Source of the DNA: Desulfarculaceae bacterium JdFR-95
Lineage (GTDB): Bacteria > Desulfobacterota > Desulfarculia > Desulfarculales > Desulfarculaceae
Length of the DNA stretch: 7,727 bases
NCBI GenBank assembly: GCA_002011835.1
Contig: MTPE01000287.1
Span: forward strand, 1 to 7,727
Direction of reading: 5' to 3'
Position numbers and translations under genes: made by a program. The notes below the pieces were generated by a model. That model ran no database searches and had not been told where the DNA came from. It saw only the letters and a program-made list of their open reading frames with translations. Shown piece after piece: positions 1 to 6,300 of this stretch; position 1 is the first letter of the stretch, and each line of letters opens with the position of its first letter.

Positions 1-1
1 C

Positions 2-352
2 CCCCCCCTGGCGGCCGCCAGCGCGCGACTCCGGCGCTGGGTGGGGGAGGCGGCCTACGCCGACGCCGGCGCGGCCAGCCCCGTGGACCAGGCCCGGGCC
101 GAGGCCCTCAAGCTGGCCGAGACCCACCTGGCCCTGGCCGAGCTGTTCACCTCCCTGGCGGGAAACTATCAGCTCGGGCAGGGCTTCGTGGGTGGCGGCT
201 CGTTGGGAGAGGGATCGGCCAACTATCTCACGCCCGGCCAGGTGGAACGTCTGATGCAGCGGCATCTGGCCGCAGCTGAGCGACTGGCCGGGCCCTACCT
301 CCTGTCCAACGGCCTGCCCGTTGGCCGGAAGATAGGGCTGGACGATGTTTGA
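2..352 (+). CDS. Probable head-tail connector protein, C-terminal part (5' end outside window)
   Basis: The reading frame is open from the first complete codon at base 2 to the TGA at 350-352, giving 116 visible residues. A GTG at 41 could be read as a start, but it has no Shine-Dalgarno site and the frame stays open upstream with similar composition (ending ARLRRW before that Val), so I treat the gene as cut by the window edge. The visible part is mostly alpha-helical: an Ala/Leu/Glu-rich helix (about 30 residues, including EALKLAETHLALAELF), a Gly-rich linker (GQGFVGGGSLGEG), then YLTPGQ and a second helix ending near AGPYLL. Small helical proteins sitting just before an HK97 gp10-like gene are usually head-tail connector/adaptor subunits (gp6-like) of the neck ring. 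The role is inferred from position and helical character; I do not see a diagnostic motif. Its stop overlaps the next start by 8 bases, which suggests translational coupling. Confidence 0.55.
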   Translation, partial: PPLAAASARLRRWVGEAAYADAGAASPVDQARAEALKLAETHLALAELFTSLAGNYQLGQGFVGGGSLGEGSANYLTPGQVERLMQRHLAAAERLAGPYLLSNGLPVGRKIGLDDV

Positions 353-761
353 GGCGCGGATCGCTGACATCCTCGAGCTACCCACGAGCTGGCGGCAACA
401 AGTGAGGCGGACCATCCTTTTCGCTCTGCAGGCCATCGAATCCCTGGCGGTGGAGGAGGCCCCCCACCGCACGGGGAACCTGGTGAACGCCATCCAGGTA
501 GAGCAGACCGCCACGGGTGGGCGGATCTTCGTGGGGCCGGGCGCTCCCTACGCCCGGTTCGTGCACGAGGGCACGGGATTGTTCGGACCTCGTCGCCAGC
601 CGATCCGCCCGCGCGTGAAGCGGGCCCTGTTCTGGGAGGGCGCGAGGCATCCCGTCGCGCAAGTGCGTGGCGCGCGGCCGAATCCCTTCATGGATCGGGC
701 TGCGGAGCGGGCGCGCCCCGAGATCGTCGCGCTGTTCAGGAGGCTCGGAGGGGAAGTATGA
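345..761 (+). CDS. HK97 gp10-family neck / tail-completion protein
   Basis: This 138-residue protein has the pattern of the HK97 gp10-like family, which forms part of the head-tail joining/neck region of siphophages. Family-like motifs appear in order: APHRTGNL at residues 39-46 (the usual 'aP.rTGnL..si' segment), GPGAPYARFVHEGTG ending at residue 78 (the 'PYA..vh.GT' strand-turn), and RGARPNPFMDRAAER at about 108-122 (the 'pnpF...A' entry to the last helix). Its length is ordinary for the family. The ATG at 345 overlaps the previous gene by 8 bases and has only a weak upstream site (AGGG at 334-337), consistent with coupled translation. The stop overlaps the next gene's ATG as ATGA. The next gene looks like a tail terminator, which is the usual order. 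The family call is confident; the exact structural role (neck ring or tail-completion factor) is inferred. Confidence 0.85.
   Translation: MFEARIADILELPTSWRQQVRRTILFALQAIESLAVEEAPHRTGNLVNAIQVEQTATGGRIFVGPGAPYARFVHEGTGLFGPRRQPIRPRVKRALFWEGARHPVAQVRGARPNPFMDRAAERARPEIVALFRRLGGEV
747..753 (+). promoter_or_regulatory. Ribosome binding site for the tail terminator-like gene
   Basis: GGAGGGG lies 4 bases before the ATG at 758, inside the 3' end of the gp10-like gene. Together with the ATGA stop/start overlap it fixes the start of the next gene and suggests coupled but independently primed translation. Confidence 0.6.
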
Positions 762-1192
762 GCGCGATTCGGAATCTCATCGATGCGGTGGCGGCCATCG
801 CCGAAGGGGTGGAGGGAGTGCTGGTCGTCCACCGCTCGTCCTATGAGCGGGTGCAGCTCACCCCCGCCGTGGCGGTGGAGCTCTTGTCCCTGCAGGAGGA
901 CGAGCCGCGGGAACTGGGCGCCCCCTCCGAGCCTCGCCGGCTCATGGTTCGCCTCAGTGTGGTCGTCCTTGATCGGTTCCAGCCGGACGCGGCCGCCGCC
1001 GTCTCCGCCCGCGACAATGTGGTGGACATCCAGGGGCGGCTCCGGCGTGCCCTGGAGGACGACCCCTCCCTGGGCGGCGCCGCCCTGTCCTCGTTCACGC
1101 GGCGCACCCGATTCGGCTGGGAGACGATTGGGGGAGCCCACTTCGTCGTGGCGGCGGTGTTGTTGGACGCCCTCGTGGAGGATTCGCAATGA
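758..1192 (+). CDS. Tail terminator / tail completion-like protein
   Basis: This 144-residue protein sits between an HK97 gp10-like gene and the tail tube gene, the standard place for the tail terminator (lambda gpU-like), which caps the finished tube and forms the interface with the head connector. The predicted secondary structure fits that alpha/beta fold. There is an N-terminal helix (residues 2-17). A beta strand LMVRLSVVVLDR follows at 62-73. A helix VVDIQGRLRRALEDD at 88-102 leads into PSLGG at 103-107, the 'aL..dptLgg' type of segment common in these proteins. A last strand runs HFVVAAVLLDALV at 128-140. Length is close to lambda gpU. The ATG at 758 has GGAGGGG 4 bases upstream and overlaps the previous stop. 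No sequence signature proves the call; it rests on position, size and strand/helix order. A more general 'minor tail protein' label would also fit. Confidence 0.65.
   Translation: MSAIRNLIDAVAAIAEGVEGVLVVHRSSYERVQLTPAVAVELLSLQEDEPRELGAPSEPRRLMVRLSVVVLDRFQPDAAAAVSARDNVVDIQGRLRRALEDDPSLGGAALSSFTRRTRFGWETIGGAHFVVAAVLLDALVEDSQ
1177..1181 (+). promoter_or_regulatory. Ribosome binding site for the 74-residue protein
   Basis: GGAGG ends 7 bases before the ATG at 1189, inside the terminator-like gene. It supports translation of the small ORF, whose start overlaps the upstream stop as ATGA (1189-1192). Confidence 0.55.
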
Positions 1193-1413
1193 AGGAGAAA
1201 AAGATCGAGGTACGAAACGTCTCCCCTGTCCGGCAGATGGTGCCGGGCTGGGGTGATGCGGCGCCGGGCGAGTGTCTCCGGGTGGCGGCCGCAGTGGCCG
1301 TGCATCTGGTGGCGAGCGGCGCTTGGGAAGAGGTGGCGGCGCACCCGCGCCGCCAGGCCGGGCCCAAGCCGGCCGAGCGGAAGGGAAAGGAGGTGACGGA
1401 TGGCGCTGCCTGA
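1189..1413 (+). CDS. Small conserved-looking phage tail-module protein of unknown function
   Basis: This is a 74-residue protein, MKEKK... to ...DGAA. It is probably real: a good GGAGG site precedes its ATG, it starts in an ATGA overlap with the terminator-like gene, and it fills the only space before the tail tube gene. Residues 6-49 look like a small beta-rich fold: a strand with VRNVSPVRQ, a turn VPGWGDAAPGE at 18-28, a strand/helix CLRVAAAVAVHLVASG, and WEEV at 46-49. The last 25 residues are charged and Pro/Lys/Arg-rich (PRRQAGPKPAERKGKE) and are probably disordered. There is no signal peptide and no convincing membrane segment. I do not recognise a named family. Short ORFs of this sort, with an 'aPGE' turn, are often found among phage head-tail genes and may be minor structural or assembly proteins, but that is inference. 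Its 3' end carries the ribosome binding site of the tail tube gene, with a 14-base overlap. Confidence 0.65.
   Translation: MKEKKIEVRNVSPVRQMVPGWGDAAPGECLRVAAAVAVHLVASGAWEEVAAHPRRQAGPKPAERKGKEVTDGAA
1386..1396 (+). promoter_or_regulatory. Very strong ribosome binding site of the tail tube gene
   Basis: AAAGGAGGTGA is an 11-base match to the complement of the 16S rRNA 3' end. The core GGAGG (1389-1393) ends 6 bases before the ATG at 1400. It is the best ribosome site in the window, as expected for the most abundant tail protein, and it lies within the 3' end of the preceding small gene. Confidence 0.85.
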
Positions 1414-2557
1414 GCGTGCCCTGACTCGTGAGACGATTGCCTTCGTGTCGAAGGAGTCGAACTTCGGTGAGCTGGCGCCGCCGACCAGCACCGACGCCAT
1501 CGCGGTGCTGGACGTGCCTTTGGCCAGCCAGGCCGAGAGCTTCACGCCCAGCCAGGAGATCGTCAACTCCCGGTCCCTTTCCACCCGCTTCCGCGACGCG
1601 ACCCCGGCGGGCTCGTGGAGCCTGTCGGTGTATGCCCGCCCCTCGGGCAGCGCCGGCACCCCGCCGGTGGAAGATGTGCTGATGGAGGCCGCCTTGGGGG
1701 GCAAGGAGGTCAACGCCGGCACCAACGTGGTCTACTCGCCGGGCATCGAGCTCCCGAGCTTCACCCTGGCCTATCGCGAGGGGCACACCGTGTTCTGGGC
1801 CTTGGGCTGCAAGGTGGACAGCCTCAAGCTCCACCTCGAGGCCAAGGGGGCCGTGACGCTGGAATTCAGCGGGATGTTCCGTCAGCTCCTCCGCGCCGGC
1901 ACCGAGGAGCTCGTGGACGGCTCCACCACCGAGGTGCTCAAACTGTCGGCCGATGGCGCCAAGCTGTTCGATGTCGGGGCCCGTATCAAGGTGGGCAGCG
2001 AGGATAACAGCGGGGCCGGTTTCTCGGTGACCGCAGTGGATACCTCGGCCGACACCATCACCATCAGCCCGGCCCTGTCTGCGGCCCCGTCGGCCGGGGT
2101 CGTTGTGGCCGGGTTCCTGCCCACCCCCAGCCTGGCCGGGGCGCCGGTGGAGGGGCGCAGTGCGGCCGGTCAGATCACCCTGGACGGAGCCTCGCTGCTC
2201 GTCACCTCGCTGGATCTGGAGCTCTCCAACGCCCTGAAGCCGGACGAGGAAGAGCTGTCCGGCGATCAGTATCCCAGCGCCATCTATGAGGGGCCGCGCC
2301 AGGTCACCGCCACGATCAACGCCCGCTTCCTGCGCAAGTATGCGGCCTGGTTCGCCCAGGCCCGCAGCCAGGAGCAGGGCGCTCTGGTGGTCGCCCTGGG
2401 GGACGTCGCCGGCGGCAAGCTCAGGGTGGAGGTCCCCCACGGGGTGTTCGACACCCCGGAGATGGGCGGGGACGAGATCCAGCGCACCATGTCGGTCAAG
2501 CTCACCGGGCTGGCGTCGGCCAGCTTAGAAGACGAGCTCACCCTCACCTACGAGTAG
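1400..2557 (+). CDS. Major tail tube protein with a beta-rich internal insert
   Basis: This 385-residue protein would polymerise into the non-contractile tail tube (lambda gpV role). Evidence is position (after the terminator-like gene and directly before a G/GT-type frameshift chaperone and the tape measure gene), the strongest ribosome site in the window, and a mainly beta-strand sequence. The N-terminal part (about residues 1-170) has alternating strands such as SWSLSVYARPS (72-82), a helix PVEDVLMEAALGG (89-101), and IELPSFTLAYREG then FWALGCKVDSLKLHLEAKGAV, the pattern of siphophage tube proteins. Residues about 171-243 form an insert with short strands (VLKLSADG, ARIKVG, SVTAVDT, DTITISPAL) ending in FLPTP. 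The core then resumes with GQITLDGASLLVTSLDLELSN, where tube proteins have a second copy of the strand pattern, and ends at LEDELTLTYE. No signal peptide. The tube call is confident from context. Assignment to a specific tube family (the Phage_tube_2 type looks closest) is from memory and untested. Confidence 0.85.
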   Translation: MALPERALTRETIAFVSKESNFGELAPPTSTDAIAVLDVPLASQAESFTPSQEIVNSRSLSTRFRDATPAGSWSLSVYARPSGSAGTPPVEDVLMEAALGGKEVNAGTNVVYSPGIELPSFTLAYREGHTVFWALGCKVDSLKLHLEAKGAVTLEFSGMFRQLLRAGTEELVDGSTTEVLKLSADGAKLFDVGARIKVGSEDNSGAGFSVTAVDTSADTITISPALSAAPSAGVVVAGFLPTPSLAGAPVEGRSAAGQITLDGASLLVTSLDLELSNALKPDEEELSGDQYPSAIYEGPRQVTATINARFLRKYAAWFAQARSQEQGALVVALGDVAGGKLRVEVPHGVFDTPEMGGDEIQRTMSVKLTGLASASLEDELTLTYE

Positions 2558-2564
2558 AGGAGGT
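2556..2564 (+). promoter_or_regulatory. Ribosome binding site of the tail assembly chaperone gene
   Basis: AGAGGAGGT overlaps the tube gene's TAG stop. The core GGAGG (2559-2563) ends 4 bases before the ATG at 2568. The 10-base gap 2558-2567 is the only intergenic DNA in the window, so there is no room for a promoter or terminator here. Confidence 0.8.
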
Positions 2565-2567
2565 CTC

Positions 2568-2987
2568 ATGTCGGAATTCGACCTGGCCGGCTATGTGGCC
2601 GCAAGCAAGCAGGACCTGACCCGCACCGTGGAGATCCGTCCCGGGGCGGAGATCACCATCCGATATCTGTCCCGCGAGGAGTGGAGGCGGGTGACGCGGA
2701 GCGTCGAGAAGATCCGGAACCCGGCGGCCCGGGACGCTGCTCTGGAGGGACGCCTGCGCGACCTCCTGGCCAGCGCGGTCGTCGGGTGGCGCGGGCTCTC
2801 CCCCCAGGTGGTGGCTGAGCTGATCCCCGTGGACCCCGGCGGACTGCCCGCGGAACTGCCCTTCTCGCGGGAGAACGTCCGGGAGCTCCTGGAGCACAGC
2901 GTGGAGTTCTCCACGTTGTTGCTGGACGAGATCACCAACCTGGCCGCGTTCCGGGCCTCGGCCCTGGAGGCCGAGCAAAAAAACTGA
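2568..2987 (+). CDS. Tail assembly chaperone, short form (lambda gpG-like)
   Basis: This is the unshifted product: 139 residues ending EAEQKN, stopped by TGA at 2985-2987. It is a soluble, mainly helical protein that by analogy with lambda gpG coats or stabilises the tape measure protein during tail assembly and is absent from the virion. Visible features are an N-terminal segment DLTRTVEIRPGAEITIRYLSREEWRRV (strand, then helix), a central helix ending DLLASAVVGWRGLS (residues 66-78; W at 74), and LPFSRENVRELLE at 97-109, the 'ipfs.eN...ll' stretch common in tail chaperones, then a helix to the end. Its length is almost the same as lambda gpG (140 aa). It sits between the tube gene and the tape measure gene and ends in a slippery sequence, both hallmarks of this class. 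Start: ATG 2568 with a strong ribosome site 4 bases upstream. Confidence 0.85.
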   Translation: MSEFDLAGYVAASKQDLTRTVEIRPGAEITIRYLSREEWRRVTRSVEKIRNPAARDAALEGRLRDLLASAVVGWRGLSPQVVAELIPVDPGGLPAELPFSRENVRELLEHSVEFSTLLLDEITNLAAFRASALEAEQKN

Positions 2988-3373
2988 CCCAGTGGGCCCG
3001 GTGGTGGTTTTCGCCCGGCCGGGCCGAGTGCAGGGAGTGCATCGACGATCATGAACTCCTGTCCGAGAGGTTGGACTGCCAGGGATGCCCGCTTGCCGAG
3101 CTGGAGTTGCTCCCGGCCAACCGGGAGGCTTGGGAGGCCTACCAGCTGGTGGCCGATCAGTGGCGGCCCACCTGGACGGGGATGGGGCCCCTGGATATGC
3201 GGGCGGTGATCGTCGTGTTGCGGGCGCTGGGGCGCTGGCCCGGCGGAATGGAGGAGCGTGAGGAGATGCTCCTGAAGCTGCGCACGATCCACGAAGTCAG
3301 GATGGAGGTCCTGCAACAGACGGCCAAAAATGACCCGCGAGCGGACCATAGGCATCGAGCTGACCGTCGATGA
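2568..3373 (+). CDS. Tail assembly chaperone, long form by -1 frameshift (gpGT-like)
   Basis: A -1 slip on A AAA AAC (2978-2984) joins 2568-2984 to the frame starting at 2984, which is open to the TGA at 3371-3373. The fusion has 268 residues: 139 shared plus 129 of T-like extension. In lambda the GT form bridges the tape measure protein and tube subunits. The extension has a W-rich start (LTQWARWWFSPG) and a four-cysteine motif C155-x2-C158-x12-C171-x2-C174 resembling a zinc ribbon. Next comes LPANREAWEAY then DQWRPTWTGMGPLD (about 182-210), which recalls the DUF1799-type proteins often placed just before tape measure genes. A helix and a basic tail RADHRHRADRR follow. The T frame has no ATG or GTG between the slip site and 3071. 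A TTG at 3071 has no properly spaced ribosome site and would delete the first cysteine pair, so entry by frameshift is far more likely. It overlaps the tape measure gene by 44 bases. Confidence 0.85.
2966..2970 (+). promoter_or_regulatory. Internal Shine-Dalgarno-like element upstream of the slip site
   Basis: GGAGG inside the chaperone gene ends 7 bases before the slippery heptamer. Internal SD-like sites at roughly this distance stimulate -1 frameshifting in bacteria (dnaX is the known case). GGAGG is common in this GC-rich coding DNA, so its role is inferred from placement. Confidence 0.5.
2978..2984 (+). promoter_or_regulatory. -1 programmed frameshift slippery heptamer A AAA AAC
   Basis: The zero frame reads CAA AAA AAC TGA, so A AAA AAC has exactly the X XXY YYZ phase needed for a -1 slip. 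Both tRNAs can re-pair as AAA AAA. The zero-frame stop follows at once (2985-2987). It lies at the junction of the G-like and T-like frames, where most long-tailed phages have such a site, and it is the only A7 run in a very GC-rich window. Confidence 0.88.
2995..3025 (+). promoter_or_regulatory. Candidate frameshift-stimulating RNA hairpin
   Basis: GGCCCGG at 2995-3001 is perfectly complementary to CCGGGCC at 3019-3025 (7 G-C pairs). Inside the loop, GGTG (3003-3006) can pair with CGCC (3012-3015) around a 5-base loop GTTTT. The stem starts 10 bases after the slippery heptamer, close to the usual spacing for stimulatory structures. GC-rich DNA forms stems by chance, so the function is plausible but unproven. 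Confidence 0.5.
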
Positions 3374-6300
3374 CAAGGGCACGCCCAAGCTGGTGCGGTT
3401 CGGGCGTGTCGCCCAGGAGACGTTCGCTCGGAGCGCGCGTGAGGCGCAGGGCCTGGAGCGGGGCATGGGGCGGGTGGAGTCCCGCGCCGACTCCCTGACG
3501 CGCCGTGTGTTCTCCCTGCGGACGGCGTTGGCGGGCCTGGGGCTCGCCTACGTGGCCAAAGGGTTCCTGGATATGGCCGCCAACGTCGAGCTGGCCCGCG
3601 CACAGCTCGAAGGGCTGGGATATTCAGCCCAGGCGGCCGCCTCCAGGATAGCCGCCCTCCTGGGCCGCGACTACAGCAAGGTCTTCGGGTTCGAGGCCGC
3701 GCGGAAGGGCGTGGTCCGGCTAGAGTCGGTCCGCGCCACGATAGGCGACGTGGATCGTGCCATGCGGATCCTGGCGGACTCTGTGGCCGCCTTCGGCGGA
3801 GGGGCCGAAGAGATCCAGCTGGTCACAATGGCCATCCAACAGATGGCCGGCAAAGGCGTGGTCAGCCTGGAGGAGTTGCGACAGCAGCTCGGGGAGAGGA
3901 TCCCCGACGCGGCCCAGGCGATGGCCGCAGGCCTGGGGATGAGCATGGCGGAGATGAGCGCCCTCATCCAGAAAGGGGCGCTCGATGCCGCCACCGGCAT
4001 CGCGGCCATGCTGGACGAGTTGGAGCGCCGCCACGGCGGGGCGACTCAGCGGTTGTTGGACACCTGGCAGGGGCTCATCCAGCAGATGGAATACTGGTGG
4101 GCCAGGCTCCAGCAAGAGGTGATGGCGTCCGGCGCCTTCGACGAGCTCAAGGCCGCCCTCCAGGACATCCTGGCCCGGATCGAGCAGGCGGCCCAGGATG
4201 GCAGTTTGCAGGAATGGGCGCGGTCCGTGGGGGGCGCGCTGGCGGACCTGGTCCAGGCCCTGCGTTGGTTGGGGGAGCATCTGGATCTCCTGGTCGTGGC
4301 GGCCGGGGCGGCCGGAGCCGCCCTGGCGGCGTTCAAGGTCGAAGCGCTTGCCGCCGCCGGCGGCGCGGCCAGACTGGCCGCGGCCTTCGGCCTGGCCGCC
4401 AACCCCTTTGGCTTGATGGTCTCGGCCCTGGGGGCGGTAGTGGTGGGCCTGGCGGCTCTCCAGGATCATTTGGGGCGGCCCGTCGAGCGGCTCCAGGAAC
4501 TCACCGCCCAGACCGGGCGGCTGGCGGATCAGTGGAGCCGGAGCCGTGATCGGCTCCAGGCGTTCCGCGCCGACATGGAGGAGTTCGACCGCCGGCTGGC
4601 CGAGTCTCTCGGAAATCAGGAGGCCGAGTCCAGGCTGCTGGACTCGCTGCTGAGCAAGTATCCGCAGCTCCGGGGAGAGTATGAGTCCACCGGAGAGGCC
4701 ATCGAGACGATCAACCAGAAGCGCGGCGTCATGCTGTCGCAGATGGAGGCGGAGGTCGCCGCGAAGCAGGCGGAGATGCTCGCCAAGGCTCAGGAGCTCA
4801 CCCGGTCGGCGGGGGAAGCTCTGGAGGAATTCCGGTTTGCGCTGCTGAAGACGGCGGACCCCGCTTCCTGGGCTGCCTTCTCGGCCGGCCTCGAGCGCCT
4901 GGCCCACTTCCGCTCTCCGCTCGTGGATCTCCAGAAGGTGGCCCGGGAGATGATCTCCGAGTTCAACAAGCTGGCGGCCTTGGAGATCAAACTGCCGGCC
5001 GGCAGGGAGCGCGAGCGGATCGCGATCCTCCGGGAGCAGGTGGGTCGGCTCATCCAGGAGCTGGGCTCCCTAGCGGACCGGAACGAGACGGTCCGCGCCC
5101 GCCTGGGCGACATGTACGACATCCTGAAGCGTCTGGGCGGCGCGCTCCGGGGGCGGGCCCAGGACATGCATGAGTTCAGCGCCGCGATCTGGGACTTCAC
5201 GGATCGCGCGCGCAAAGCCGGCGATTCCATCGCCACCCTGGTGCGCCGCATCGAGGAGCTGGGTGGCGTCCCCAACGCCGAGGGGTACATCGAGCCGACC
5301 CCAAAGGACAAGTATGCCGGGCTCATGGTCCGGGTGAAGGAGGCGGCCCGCGAATATCAGCGGTGGAAAGAGGAGGCCAGGCGCCAAGCGGACGAACGCC
5401 GCCGGGCGGCCGAGCGCCAGGCGGCCGACATCATCAAAATCCACCGAGAGGTGGCGCAGGAGCGCCAGCGCCTGGAACAGCAAGCCCTGGAGGCTGAGAA
5501 GCGCTGGGACCAGGAGCGCCTGAAGGCCCAGCAGGACCTGTCCGCCCGCCTGCTGGAGCTCACTGGCACCACCGAGGAAAAGCGCCGCCTGGAGGTGGAA
5601 CGTACCCTCGCCCACTACCGGGAGCAGCTCCGGCGGGGGTACATCAGCGAGACCCCATTCAATCGCCTCCGGGAGGCGGAGTGGGCCGCCTACTACCGTG
5701 AGCTGGCAGAGACCCAACAATCGGCCGTGGACCGGATGCTGGCCGACTGGGCCAGCTTCGGCGACCATATCGAGCAGCTCACCGTCGATGCCCTGAAAGG
5801 CATTCAGGCGGAGTTCACCCATACCTTCAAGGGAGTCCTGACGGGCGAGATCGAGGACCTCGGCGACACATTCGAATCGTTCGCCGACAACGTCCTCAAC
5901 GTCTTCGCCTCCCTGCTGGCCCAGATCGCCACTCTGTGGGCCAGCGCCAATATCGCCGGCCTCATCCGGGGGTCCGGCTACGTTCCGCTCACCAGTCTCC
6001 TGCCAGGCGGAGGCGGCTTTCCCTTCGGGCTCCCGAGCCCGCAGCCCACAGGGAACGAAGGCTATTGGGACATCGGTGGAGCAGCATCCTTCGGCACCAA
6101 GACGGGCTGGGGCGGCTATCTCCTTGCCGGCGGGCTGGGGTTTGCCGGGGGATCCCTCCTGGCGCCACTACTCTTCACCAGCGGTCGGGGGCGGTCGTTC
6201 GCCAGCCTGGGAGCCGGCCTGGGGGCGATGGCGGGCATGAGCAGCACACTGATGAATGCCATCGGCCTGGGAGCGATGGCTGGCCCCTGGGGCGCCCTGC

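Noticed and set aside
1..8. C8 run at the left edge as a regulatory element or contig-end artefact
   Set aside because: It reads as Pro-Pro codons in the open connector frame; nothing else supports a special role.
41..43. GTG at 41 as the true start of the first gene
   Set aside because: No Shine-Dalgarno sequence precedes it and the frame remains open with similar amino-acid character to the window edge.
783..1256. Alternative + frame ORF overlapping the terminator-like gene
   Set aside because: Arg/Trp/Pro/Ser-rich translation typical of a shifted GC-rich frame, and it conflicts with the two coupled genes that have proper ribosome sites.
548..2440. A 630-codon open frame on the - strand
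   Set aside because: It runs antisense across four well-supported genes, is rich in Gly/Arg/Pro/His/Gln without recognisable domains, and is what codon bias in high-G+C sense genes produces on the opposite strand.
2558..2567. Promoter or terminator in the only intergenic gap
   Set aside because: The gap is 10 bases and is filled by the chaperone gene's ribosome site.
2977..2983. A7 run as a sequencing or assembly indel splitting one gene
   Set aside because: Cannot be fully excluded, but the exact phasing of A AAA AAC, the immediate stop, the flanking stimulatory elements and the known conserved frameshift at this gene position favour a real programmed shift.
3071..3373. T-like frame as an independent gene starting at TTG 3071
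   Set aside because: No correctly spaced ribosome site, it would cut the four-cysteine motif in half, and the frame is already open back through a perfectly phased slippery site.
3720..4907. Long - strand open frame opposite the tape measure gene
   Set aside because: Antisense shadow of a tape measure reading frame supported by domain motifs; no ribosome site, low-complexity composition.
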